Positions 44,894 through 52,571 of a stretch of DNA of 64,000 nucleotides are shown here, one piece after another. Position 1 is the stretch's first letter; every line of letters starts with the position of its first letter. The notes under the pieces were generated by a model, which worked only from the letters and a program-made list of their open reading frames with translations, was not told where the DNA came from and did not search any database. The translations under genes were made by a program, and so were the position numbers. Location of the stretch: contig CAXSBZ010000001.1 of the NCBI GenBank assembly GCA_964236465.1, positions 116,615-180,614 on the forward strand, in the 5' to 3' direction. Origin of the DNA: Mucilaginibacter_A sp964236465. Its GTDB lineage: Bacteria > Bacteroidota > Bacteroidia > Sphingobacteriales > Sphingobacteriaceae.

Positions 44894-44924
44894 TTTCTAA
44901 TAAACAAAAATAGCCCTAAATTTG
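44894..44924 (+). promoter_or_regulatory. rlmD promoter, TTTC-N19-TAAATTTG
   Basis: -33 TTTC (44894-44897), 19 bp, -7 TAAATTTG (44917-44924), six bases before the ATG at 44931. Close to the Bacteroidota consensus and implying an almost leaderless mRNA. Confidence 0.6.
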
Positions 44925-44930
44925 CGGCTC

Positions 44931-46364
44931 ATGAGAAGAGCATCACCCCGCGAAAAAACGGTAGTAGAAAACGTGTCCATTTTTGATATTGCCGAAGAAG
45001 GAAAAGGCGTGGGCCGTACCGGCGAGCTGGTGGTTTTTGTAGAAAAAGCCGTGCCGGGAGATGTGGCCGATGTAGAAATTTACCGCAAAAAAAAGAACTT
45101 TGCCGAGGCCAAAATTACTGCCCTAAAAACAGCATCCAATTTGCGGACCGAACCTTTTTGCCGGCACTTTGGCGATTGCGGCGGCTGCAAATGGCAACAC
45201 ATGACGTACGAAGCGCAGCTGCATTACAAGCAAAAAGCGGTTACAGACGCTTTGGAACGCATCGCCAAAATTGACGTGGGCAGTTTGATGCCGATTTTGC
45301 CTTCGCCGGAAACACGCTTTTACCGCAACAAATTGGAGTTTACTTTTTCGGACAGAAGATGGCTGACCAACAACGAAATCAGCAGCGGCGAAAGGTTTGC
45401 TACCGATGCTTTGGGTTTTCATGTTCCGCTTTATTTTGACCGCATATTGGACATTCAAACATGTCATTTGCAAGCTGATCCTTCTAACGAAATCCGAAAT
45501 TGCGTGCGGGATTTCGCAATGCAAAGTGGCATTAGTTTTTACAACCTTAGAAACCATGAAGGTGCACTTAGAAATTTAATTGTGCGTACTTCCTCCACCA
45601 AAGAATTGATGGTGATCGTGGTTTTTGCTTTTGCAGAACCGAAACAAGTTACAATTTTGATGGAATTTTTGAAGATCAGTTTCCCTCAAATTACCTCCTT
45701 GTTGTACATTCTCAACCAAAAGAAAAATGATACTATTTTTGATCAGGAAGTTTTGACTTACCACGGCCGCGATTTTATTTATGAAAAAATGTGTACTGAT
45801 TTTAGTAGCACAAAAACAGTACGTTTCCAAATCGGGCCGAAATCTTTTTATCAAACCAACTCGCATCAAGCCACTAAATTGTATGAAGTAGCGCGGGATT
45901 TTGCTGGTTTTAAAGGTGATGAATTGGTTTATGATTTGTACACCGGTGCTGGCACAATTGCCAATTTTATCGCCGGAAAAGTGAAACAAGTAATCGGGAT
46001 TGAATACGTGGAAAGTGCGATTGAAGATGCAAAAGTTAACTCTGAAATCAACCAGATTACCAATACAAAATTTTTTGCCGGTGATATGAAAGACGTTTTA
46101 AATACTTCTTTTATCACACAAAATGGCAGGCCGGATGTCATCATTACGGATCCGCCGCGCGCTGGGATGCACCCGGATGTAGTGCAGCGTTTGATGGAAA
46201 TCGAAGCTGAAAAAATTGTGTATATCAGTTGCAATGTAGCTACGCAAGCCCGTGATCTGCTGGTACTTAAAGAAAAATATGAAGTAACGAAAATCCAGCC
46301 GGTTGATATGTTTCCGCATACGCAGCATGTGGAGAATGTGCTTCTTTTAAAACTCAAAAAATAA
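44931..46364 (+). CDS. rlmD: 23S rRNA (uracil-5-)-methyltransferase RlmD
   Basis: 477 residues from ATG 44931 (an in-frame TTG 9 bp earlier lies within the -7 box). TRAM domain at the N-terminus (EEGKGVGRTGELVVFVEKAVPGD), iron-sulfur cysteines in CRHFGDCGGCKWQHM, SAM-binding VYDLYTGAGTIANF, and the catalytic block DPPRAGMHPDVV and YISCNVATQARDL with the nucleophile Cys. Methylates 23S rRNA U1939-type sites. CTTCTTTTA copies at 46105 (NTSFITQ) and at the very end (46341). Confidence 0.95.
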   Translation: MRRASPREKTVVENVSIFDIAEEGKGVGRTGELVVFVEKAVPGDVADVEIYRKKKNFAEAKITALKTASNLRTEPFCRHFGDCGGCKWQHMTYEAQLHYKQKAVTDALERIAKIDVGSLMPILPSPETRFYRNKLEFTFSDRRWLTNNEISSGERFATDALGFHVPLYFDRILDIQTCHLQADPSNEIRNCVRDFAMQSGISFYNLRNHEGALRNLIVRTSSTKELMVIVVFAFAEPKQVTILMEFLKISFPQITSLLYILNQKKNDTIFDQEVLTYHGRDFIYEKMCTDFSSTKTVRFQIGPKSFYQTNSHQATKLYEVARDFAGFKGDELVYDLYTGAGTIANFIAGKVKQVIGIEYVESAIEDAKVNSEINQITNTKFFAGDMKDVLNTSFITQNGRPDVIITDPPRAGMHPDVVQRLMEIEAEKIVYISCNVATQARDLLVLKEKYEVTKIQPVDMFPHTQHVENVLLLKLKK

Positions 46365-46368
46365 CAAC

Positions 46369-46767
46369 ATGAACCCCGAAGATTTATTGCAGGAAGGCAG
46401 CGAAGAAGAGAAAAAGAAAAAGGTAAGTCCGCTGGAAAGTTTGGAAGTTGATTTGAAATTCCTGAGCGATTCCATCAAAGAAATTGCGGTAGAAATTATG
46501 GTGGAAGGTTTATCCAAGTACCCGATTTTTATCGCTCATCAGCATGAAGTTGCTTTGGGCGAAGTGATTTTTGACCGCCATGAGATGAATACCGATTGGA
46601 CGATACAAGCTTCAACCTTGGAAGAATTTATTGAACGAAAAGTGATTAAAAAAGAATTGGAAGAACGTTTTATAGACACCTACAAAAATCCAAACAAGTA
46701 CATGTGTGTATTTGTAATTGTGCCCGATGGTGCCAACTTTGTGTTTTTCCCGTATTCTAAAGATTGA
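46369..46767 (+). CDS. Conserved hypothetical protein
   Basis: 132 residues, acidic N-terminus (EEEKKKKVSPLESLEVDL) and a compact alpha/beta part (AVEIMVEGLSKYPIFIAHQHEVALGEVIFDR, then CVFVIVPDGANFVFFPY). Small soluble family that I associate with Bacteroidota but cannot assign a function. Four bases after rlmD, so probably co-transcribed. Confidence 0.8.
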   Translation: MNPEDLLQEGSEEEKKKKVSPLESLEVDLKFLSDSIKEIAVEIMVEGLSKYPIFIAHQHEVALGEVIFDRHEMNTDWTIQASTLEEFIERKVIKKELEERFIDTYKNPNKYMCVFVIVPDGANFVFFPYSKD

Positions 46768-46829
46768 TATTTTCGTATCCAAGTATAAATACAATCATCT
46801 AATCCAATACTTCTTTTATCAACCTAAAA

Positions 46830-47342
46830 ATGACTTCTGAAAAAAAAATACTGGTTTTAAACAGCCTCCAAATTCAGCAAAAGATAGACCGGATTGCCTA
46901 CCAGATTTTGGAAGATAACTTGGATGAAACTGAAATTGTATTGGCCGGGTTGCTGTCTCGCGGTTTTAGACTGGCCGCAAGATTGAAAACTATATTGGAT
47001 GAAATTGCACTGTTTAAAGTTACTTTGATCAGCATCGACTTGGATAAATACAGTTCTAACTTAAATGGTTCTTTGAGTATTCCGGTAGAAGATTGCAGCA
47101 ATAAAGCCGTGGTTTTGGTGGATGATGTGCTGAATTCTGGCAAGGCAATGGCTTATGCTTTCGGCATTTTTATTGACATTCCGCTTAAAAAAATACGAAC
47201 CGTGGTGCTGGTTGACCGCAACCACAAAAGCTTCCCGATTGCAACAGATTTTACCGGCCTTGCACTTTCCACCGTTTTAAAAGAACACGTGGATGTTGTG
47301 TTAGATGAAAATGGTGAAGAAGACGCGGTTTACTTGCGATAA
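46830..47342 (+). CDS. Phosphoribosyltransferase domain protein (PyrR-like)
   Basis: 170 residues. The PRPP loop VVLVDDVLNSGKA (about 92-104) and the Gly-Arg segment GLLSRGFRLAARL are diagnostic of type I PRTases, and the order fits PyrR/UPRT-like bifunctional proteins. Without pyrimidine genes or a visible PyrR-binding leader nearby, regulation of pyr operons cannot be claimed. Confidence 0.85.
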   Translation: MTSEKKILVLNSLQIQQKIDRIAYQILEDNLDETEIVLAGLLSRGFRLAARLKTILDEIALFKVTLISIDLDKYSSNLNGSLSIPVEDCSNKAVVLVDDVLNSGKAMAYAFGIFIDIPLKKIRTVVLVDRNHKSFPIATDFTGLALSTVLKEHVDVVLDENGEEDAVYLR

Positions 47343-47348
47343 TGCAAA

Positions 47349-48485
47349 TTAGGAATTGTTTTTTTTAACGCCAAGCGCAACCAAATCGTCATCGATCCGT
47401 TTGTTCCATCGCTCCTGCTCTGCCGTGTTGATGCCGTGCCGTGTTTCCCCATCGTATTGGTCTTGCAACTGGTTCATCTCCCTAAAAGATTCGTAATACT
47501 GCACATTGATCGGTCCGTCGGGATTGGTAACCGTCAACTTCATCGCCTTTATCTTTTGCTCAAAGTGCTTGCCCACAATTGCTGCAATGTCAAAATGCCG
47601 TTGTTCGTGGTTCAAAGTATAATCTGTGCGGTCGTTATCTTTTACCCAGCAGGCACTTTTTGGCACATAAATTTTCATGCTCAATTGGATTTTGATTACG
47701 CCGTTTACAATTTCGCGCTTTTCATCAAAACCCAAACTTGGAAAAACACTTGCAGCGTACTTGCTGTTGGGTGTTTTCTCTTGGAAATCGTTCCAATTCA
47801 GCGGACGGTTACTTGCATAATAAATCGTGTCGCCTTCCGGTTTTTCGTGGTAATCTTGGATTGAAACTTTGACTGCTTTGGCCAGCTTTGGATTATCATT
47901 GGTCTGGTTGTTTATCCAAGTATTGAAATAAGTTAAGGCCGAAACAAAAGATTGGCGCAAAGCAGGTTCAACAATATTAACTAATTGGTTATCCGGACGA
48001 GTATATTTTGTATCCAGGCGATAATCGGTTAAATGGATATTGTCAACCTCGTTCATTAAATCAAAAGCCAAAGCAACTGCAACTTTGCCTTCAATTTTTC
48101 CCGGCGCAACAGCAGTTTCCATAACTTTGCATTCTTTTACATGCACCACAATTGGACGCAGCTTTTTATCGCGCGGCAAACTTTGAAAGATAAAATCTTG
48201 TATGGCAACTTGTCCGCCGCCTTTAAAATCTATGGCTTGCAACACGGGTTTTTGTTTTGAATTGGACAAAGGAAACAGCCAGGCAACGGCAGATTTATCA
48301 GCGCGTTCATCTACAACTTTGGCAATGTAAAACTCTTTCGGAACGAAGGGCAAAGCTTGTGCTTGCAGCACAATTGGGTCCAACTTTTGAAACGCAGGTT
48401 TGTATGATACCAAAAAAAGGATGGTAAAAACAGTACAAGTAAATATCGCTGTTTTTCGGTTGATTCTACGGTAGGATTTTGGCAA
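47349..48485 (-). CDS. Exported DUF922-like putative metallopeptidase
   Basis: 378 residues with an N-terminal membrane anchor or signal (about 12-30, AIFTCTVFTILFLVSY). The C-terminal half (LNWNDFQEKTPNSKYAASVFPSLGFD, then TLNHEQRHFDIAAIVGKHFE) follows DUF922 with an H-E-x-x-H variant reading HEQRH, so a zinc site is plausible. The N-terminal half is unassigned. Convergent with the PRTase gene. Confidence 0.8.
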   Translation of the reverse strand: MPKSYRRINRKTAIFTCTVFTILFLVSYKPAFQKLDPIVLQAQALPFVPKEFYIAKVVDERADKSAVAWLFPLSNSKQKPVLQAIDFKGGGQVAIQDFIFQSLPRDKKLRPIVVHVKECKVMETAVAPGKIEGKVAVALAFDLMNEVDNIHLTDYRLDTKYTRPDNQLVNIVEPALRQSFVSALTYFNTWINNQTNDNPKLAKAVKVSIQDYHEKPEGDTIYYASNRPLNWNDFQEKTPNSKYAASVFPSLGFDEKREIVNGVIKIQLSMKIYVPKSACWVKDNDRTDYTLNHEQRHFDIAAIVGKHFEQKIKAMKLTVTNPDGPINVQYYESFREMNQLQDQYDGETRHGINTAEQERWNKRIDDDLVALGVKKNNS

Positions 48486-48547
48486 AAGGAAACAAAGTTT
48501 TATTTGCTTTTAAAACGAAAGTTTAAGGCTTTTTAGTATGTTAAAAA

Positions 48548-48740
48548 TACAAGTTTGTTCCAGAAGGGTTTGGCATACATGGGCTGCGGCATAGCTTTGC
48601 CACGCATTTGCTGAAAACGGAACCGATATTAAATTTATACAAGAACTGTTGGCCATAACGATACTAAAATAACCTTGCGCTACATACATACAAGCAAGCA
48701 AAGTTTAAAAAATGTTAAAAGCCCGCTGGACAAGCTTTAG
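48548..48740 (+). pseudogene. Integron-integrase-like tyrosine recombinase remnant
   Basis: Three successive frames give HGLRHSFATHLL, ENGTDIKFIQELL and GHNDTKITLRYIHTSK followed by SLKNVKSPLDKL and a TAG at 48738. Each junction is explained by loss of one G in a G-run (near 48613 and 48650). Joined, this is the C-terminal catalytic part of a tyrosine recombinase with box II HxxR, the GH residue and the nucleophile Tyr. The SPLD ending is also found in the class 1 integron integrase but not in XerC/XerD. It sits directly upstream of the cassette array, reading towards it. The N-terminal half is missing. Confidence 0.8.
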
Positions 48741-48975
48741 CTTTTTAATACAAAAAACGAAGTACACATTTTGTATCTATGAAAAATACGCCTTTAAAAA
48801 ACGCGAAGTATGTGTTATGTATTGATTGTAATGAAAAGTAGTTAATGTAAATATGATAAAAATGGATAATGTATTAATTACCAAATAATTGATTACCAAT
48901 TATGGAAGTGCTTTTTTCTGTAAAGAAAAATTTTAAATTTGTAACTGATAAGCCAAAAGGTTCGTATATTTAAGA
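48741..48975. other. Region between integrase remnant and first cassette
   Basis: AT-rich 235 bp where an attI site and cassette promoter would be expected. A TAAATTTG box is present at 48934 and a GCCAAAAGG segment at 48952 faintly recalls an attC L' half; nothing else is visible. Confidence 0.4.
48934..48941 (+). promoter_or_regulatory. Candidate cassette promoter box TAAATTTG
   Basis: Exact -7 consensus about 40 bp before the first cassette boundary and pointing into the array; a T-run lies at the -33 distance. By position it could be the Pc-like promoter of the array. Confidence 0.4.
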
Positions 48976-49063
48976 GTTAACTGTAACCCGCGAACGAACG
49001 TCTAAATAACAAACTCTTATACTTTATCATAACAATTTACAATTTTCATCAAATAATAAATGA

Positions 49064-49429
49064 ATGATTAATTTAAGATTAATCTTGATTATGATAACTG
49101 CATTGTCAATTGTCTCTTGTAATAAAAACAAAAAGTTTGACAAAGTAGCTTGGAAAGAAAAAGGTGACTTGGATAGTTATCCAAACAGAGATAATATGCT
49201 AAATGATTTGATTAAAAATTATCCACTAAAAGGACTTTCATATAAACAACTTATAAATTTATTAGGTGAACCTGAAAAATATTCTGATGCAAAACCAAAC
49301 GTGCTTTACTATAATGTAGTTATAGACTATGGACACGATATTGATCCAGTGTACATAAAAGACTTGAAAATAAAGTTGAATAGTGATAGTGTAGCGACAG
49401 ATATAAACATAAATGAAATCAAACATTAA
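49064..49429 (+). CDS. Cassette 1: small lipoprotein
   Basis: 121 residues; lipobox SIVSC (Cys19). After a Lys-rich linker the body (LDSYPNRDNMLNDLIKNYPLKGLSYKQLINLLGEPEKYSD...NVLYYNVVIDYG) resembles the small BamE-like/SmpA-fold lipoproteins (helix-turn GLSYKQLINLLGEP and a strand pair). Function unknown. Low GC and the sole gene in its cassette. Confidence 0.8.
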   Translation: MINLRLILIMITALSIVSCNKNKKFDKVAWKEKGDLDSYPNRDNMLNDLIKNYPLKGLSYKQLINLLGEPEKYSDAKPNVLYYNVVIDYGHDIDPVYIKDLKIKLNSDSVATDININEIKH

Positions 49430-49440
49430 AAAAAGGCTAC

Positions 49441-49636
49441 TGCCAACATTGGTTTGGCAAAAAACTGGGTGACCAATTAAACCTCAACTTTTGTTTTGCT
49501 ATTTTGCTTCAGTTTTGGCAGCCGGAACAAAAATTTAACTGCTAAAAGAAGCATCAACATTTGAATATTAATTTAACTTTGGTTTGGGCTGACGGGTTTC
49601 AAATTCCAGTTCTTCGCCAAGCCTTTTCCGTTGCCT
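49441..49636 (+). repeat. attC-like site A
   Basis: R'' TGCCAAC, L'' GGTTTGGCAAAAAACTGG (49451-49468), complementary L' CCAGTTCTTCGCCAAGCC (49606-49623) and R' GTTGCCT (49630). The central part contains TAAAAGAAGCATCAACAT. About 196 bp, longer than most attC sites. Confidence 0.75.
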
Positions 49637-49685
49637 GCAAGCTTAGAAAGACCACGATTCCGACCTAAAAATAATTATTGACAAA

Positions 49686-50084
49686 ATGGGACTGTTCAGT
49701 TTTTTATTTAAAGAGAAATCTAATTCAAGTAAAGAAATTGTTAATGACGAAAACCCAGAGCAGGTAAACTTCATAGATGAGCGCATAAAAATTTTCTATG
49801 AACATCCAGAAAGATTGGTGGACATTGAATTTTCCAATAGAACAAATACCCTAAAGAATATTTGGATAGAACCAGCTTGTACATCAATTAATTTAGACCA
49901 CGAAACAGAATATAGAATTGTCACACACGACAAGTTTTTTAGAATGGAATTTGACAATGACAACCAAGTAATTTTCTATTTACAATACAGTTTTGGTTTT
50001 AAGCTTTACAAAAGACTTAGAAGCGATGAAGTTGTGAACAAAAATGAATGGATTATTGACTATGATTGTTCTCACATTAACTAA
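49686..50084 (+). CDS. Cassette 2: protein of unknown function
   Basis: 132 residues, acidic, soluble, no recognised domain. The N-terminal MGLFSFLFKEK could be a short membrane-associating helix; the body has strand-rich patterns (IEFSNRTNTLKNIWIEPACTSINL, IVTHDKFFRMEFDND). Orphan cassette-type gene with AT-rich codon use. Confidence 0.75.
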   Translation: MGLFSFLFKEKSNSSKEIVNDENPEQVNFIDERIKIFYEHPERLVDIEFSNRTNTLKNIWIEPACTSINLDHETEYRIVTHDKFFRMEFDNDNQVIFYLQYSFGFKLYKRLRSDEVVNKNEWIIDYDCSHIN

Positions 50085-50100
50085 CGGTAAAAAAGCCAGC

Positions 50101-50295
50101 GGGCAACATTGGTTTGGCAAAAAACTGGCTGACGAGTTAAACATCAACTTTTATCTTTTTATTTTGCTTCAGTTCCGGCAGAAGGAACAAAATTTAGCCG
50201 GTAAAAGAAGCATCAACATTTGATTATAAATTTAACTTTGGTTTGGGCTGACGGGTTTTAAATTCCAGTTCTTCGCCAAGCCCCGAACGTTAGCT
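50101..50295 (+). repeat. attC-like site B
   Basis: R'' GGGCAAC (50101-50107), L'' GGTTTGGCAAAAAACTGG (50111-50128), L' CCAGTTCTTCGCCAAGCC (50265-50282), R' GTTAGCT (50289-50295). L''/L' differ by two positions only, giving an 18 bp stem. Confidence 0.78.
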
Positions 50296-50303
50296 GTAAT
50301 TTT

Positions 50304-50924
50304 ATGAAGACACTATTAATAATATCAGGACTAATTGCAATTGTTTTAATTATTAAAGCTTGCATTCCTTTTACTGACAATGGACATAACAATACATCAC
50401 GACCAATAAATGTACCGATGCCTCCCAAAGTTGATAATGACAAAATTGTTGTAATTAAGGGAGCGCCTTATAACGACATTCAAAAAGCGATAAAACAATT
50501 TTGTAATGTTTACAATAAAAACTCTTATGCTGCAGTCCCTAATTTGACAAAAATATCCGCCAGTGAATTCGTAATTACATTTCCACATGACTTAACTTTT
50601 GATATGTTTTGCTTCTTTGTAAACTACATGTATTTTCCAGAAAACATATCTTATAAAGTAGATATTAAAGCTTGGGCAACTTCAAAGCCGAACGATATTT
50701 GGATTACTGAGAAGTCGGCAAACAAAAAAGTTATGCTATATATCCCGCCAGACGACAAAGAATACGACAATGTTTATTTAACAACTCAAGATAACGTTGG
50801 CTACAAGCTTGGGTTTGCTGTAGGACAAGAAAAGCAATTACTGGACAATCCAAAGTTAAAATACGTAGAACAATCTGTAACCTTTGAAAACATAAAAGAA
50901 AAACCGACAGAGGAGATAAAATAA
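50304..50924 (+). CDS. Cassette 3: membrane-anchored or lipoprotein of unknown function
   Basis: 206 residues, N-terminal hydrophobic segment ending IIKAC (possible lipobox, Cys20). The remainder (KGAPYNDIQKAIKQFCNVYNK, FDMFCFFVNYMYFPENISYKV, KKVMLYIPPDDKEYDNVYLTTQDN) is not a family I know. Its ATG lies 8 bp after the attC-B core and its stop 5 bp before the next site, so the cassette is almost all gene. Confidence 0.78.
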   Translation: MKTLLIISGLIAIVLIIKACIPFTDNGHNNTSRPINVPMPPKVDNDKIVVIKGAPYNDIQKAIKQFCNVYNKNSYAAVPNLTKISASEFVITFPHDLTFDMFCFFVNYMYFPENISYKVDIKAWATSKPNDIWITEKSANKKVMLYIPPDDKEYDNVYLTTQDNVGYKLGFAVGQEKQLLDNPKLKYVEQSVTFENIKEKPTEEIK

Positions 50925-50931
50925 AAACTAC

Positions 50932-51076
50932 AGCTAACATTGGTTTGGCAAAAACTGGCAGACAGAATTAAATTTAGCCGGTAAAAGAAGCATCAACATT
51001 TGAACATTAATTTAACTTTAGTTTTGGGCGGAAGGGTTTTAAATGTCAGTTCTTCGCCAAGGCCTTTCAGTTGTGT
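50932..51076 (+). repeat. attC-like site C, internally shortened
   Basis: R'' AGCTAAC (50932-50938), L'' GGTTTGGCAAAAACTGG (50942-50958), L' GTCAGTTCTTCGCCAAGGCC (51045-51064), R' GTTGTGT (51070-51076). About 50 bp of the central region seen in sites A, B and D is missing. Confidence 0.75.
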
Positions 51077-51118
51077 GCAAGCTTCCACCGACATCAACCG
51101 TTAAATTTCACTGACTAC

Positions 51119-51148
51119 TTGTTTCTTGATTAGGAAACTTTATCTTTG
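51119..51148 (+). promoter_or_regulatory. Cassette-borne promoter of the toxin-antitoxin pair
   Basis: TTG (51119-51121), exactly 19 bp, TATCTTTG (51141-51148): a close match to the Bacteroidota promoter consensus, 13 bp before the toxin ATG. It lets the module be expressed wherever the cassette is inserted. Confidence 0.65.
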
Positions 51149-51161
51149 TTATAAAAAGCTA

Positions 51162-51500
51162 ATGGACGAAAAGTTTTCTGTTGAGTTATTGCCTGAAGCT
51201 GTTGAGTTTTTAGAAATTCTTGACGACAAAACGAGAGAGAAAATTTACTACAACATTAAGAAGTCTCAATACATTACTGACAACGAACTTTTTAAAAAGC
51301 TCAACGACAATATTTGGGAATTTAGAACTTTGTATAAAAGTAAAGCCTATCGGCTTTTTGCTTTTTGGGACAAACCAGATGGTTCTGAAACTATTGTTTT
51401 AGCAACTCATGGGATTATCAAAAAGACAAATAAAACACCACCGAAAGAAATTGAGAAAGCTGAAAGTATCCGTAAACAGTATCTAAATCAGAAGAAATGA
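51162..51500 (+). CDS. Cassette 4: RelE/HigB-type toxin (Gp49-like)
   Basis: 112 residues from ATG 51162, chosen because the promoter box at 51141 lies downstream of the earlier in-frame starts. LLPEAVEFLEILDDKTREKIYYNIKK, NIWEFRTLYKSKAYRLFAFWD and VLATHGIIKKTNKTPPKEIEKAE form the HigB/phage-Gp49 fold, ribosome-dependent mRNA interferases. The stop overlaps the antitoxin start (ATGA). Toxin-before-antitoxin order is that of higBA. Confidence 0.88.
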   Translation: MDEKFSVELLPEAVEFLEILDDKTREKIYYNIKKSQYITDNELFKKLNDNIWEFRTLYKSKAYRLFAFWDKPDGSETIVLATHGIIKKTNKTPPKEIEKAESIRKQYLNQKK

Positions 51501-51829
51501 AGAACCTAAATAAGCCATTGAAAACTATTTCACTTGACACAATGATTGATAAACACATTGGAAAAGTTGGAACAAAAAGACGAGATTCATTTGAAAGTGA
51601 ACTAAAAATTGACCTTTTGGGAAGTGCCATAAGAAAAGCCAGACAGGAGCGCCACTTGACCCAAGAACAATTAGGCGAACTGGTCGGTGTGCAGAAAGCT
51701 CAGATTTCCAAATTGGAAAATAGTATAACAAATGCCAGGTTTGAAACAATCCTTAAAGTGTTTGCAGCATTGGGTGCAAAAGTAAACTTCAATGTAGAAT
51801 TAAGCGACAAACAACTTACACTTTCTTAA
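51497..51829 (+). CDS. Cassette 4: HigA-type antitoxin, HTH/XRE
   Basis: 110 residues. XRE-type HTH at about 40-95 (LGSAIRKARQERHLTQEQLGELVGVQKAQISKLENSITNARFETILKVFAALG). It neutralises the upstream toxin and presumably binds the 51119-51162 promoter region for autoregulation. Four-base overlap with the toxin. Confidence 0.9.
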   Translation: MKNLNKPLKTISLDTMIDKHIGKVGTKRRDSFESELKIDLLGSAIRKARQERHLTQEQLGELVGVQKAQISKLENSITNARFETILKVFAALGAKVNFNVELSDKQLTLS

Positions 51830-51844
51830 ACCTACCAAGGCTGC

Positions 51845-52041
51845 ACCTAACATTGGTTTGCAAAAAACTGGCTGACGAATTAAACATCAACTTTTGTTTT
51901 GCTATTTTGCTTCAGTTTCAGCTGACGGAACAAAATTTAGCTAGTAAAAGAAGCATCAACATTGGAACATTAATTTAACTTTGGTTTGAGGGCTGAAGGG
52001 TTTTTAAATGCCCGCTAATTGCCAAGCCCGGAACGTTAGGC
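51845..52041 (+). repeat. attC-like site D
   Basis: R'' ACCTAAC (51845-51851, an exact RYYYAAC), L'' GGTTTGCAAAAAACTGG, L' TTGCCAAGCC (52019-52028), R' GTTAGGC (52035-52041, an exact GTTRRRY). It has the best core match of the set. Confidence 0.8.
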
Positions 52042-52105
52042 ATAATTTTTCAAATACATATTGCCGATAGAAATTAAGACAACAAACAACTAACGAAAAC
52101 CAACC

Positions 52106-52564
52106 ATGATAAAAGGACTTTTTGAAACGCATTTGTTTGTTGAAAACTTAGCGCATTCAATTGCCTTTTACAAAAACGTACTTGGACTTGAACAATGTTA
52201 TTTTGAAGCAGACCGGCGAACTGCATTCTTTTGGATCGGAAAACCGAAAGAAGCTATGTTGGGGCTTTGGGAAAAACCAAAAGCTGAAATTGACAAACGA
52301 CATTTTGCTTTTCGTTGCGACAAAGAATATATCTTGAACAAGTCGGTTGAGTTTTTAAAAGGGCACCATTTAAAACCTTACAACTTTTTAAATGACGGGA
52401 CTGAAAGACCAATGGTTTTTGCCTGGGTGCCGGCAATTGCAATATATTTTAACGACCCTGACGGACATTACCTTGAATTTATCGCCATTTTAGACGGAAA
52501 CGGAAGACCAGAATTAGGGGTTGTTTCTTATGATGAATGGACAAAACTTCAAACTGAAACTTGA
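52106..52564 (+). CDS. Cassette 5: VOC (glyoxalase/bleomycin-resistance) family protein
   Basis: 152 residues, a single VOC fold: FETHLFVENLAHSIAFYKNVLGLE at the start, metal-ligand candidates His9, and H/E in DPDGHYLEFIAIL near the end. Such proteins include fosfomycin- and bleomycin-resistance and dioxygenase-type enzymes; substrate unknown. A common type of integron cargo. Confidence 0.85.
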   Translation: MIKGLFETHLFVENLAHSIAFYKNVLGLEQCYFEADRRTAFFWIGKPKEAMLGLWEKPKAEIDKRHFAFRCDKEYILNKSVEFLKGHHLKPYNFLNDGTERPMVFAWVPAIAIYFNDPDGHYLEFIAILDGNGRPELGVVSYDEWTKLQTET

Positions 52565-52571
52565 AATAAAA

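Noticed and set aside
44637..44900. 87-codon ORF overlapping the end of the nuclease-like gene.
   Set aside because: Out-of-frame shadow of the nuclease gene that then reads through a repeat half.
49430..52050. Regular repeats between small genes considered as a CRISPR array.
   Set aside because: Repeats are 145-197 bp with internal palindromes and the intervening DNA consists of complete genes of 360-700 bp, not short spacers; attC logic fits far better.
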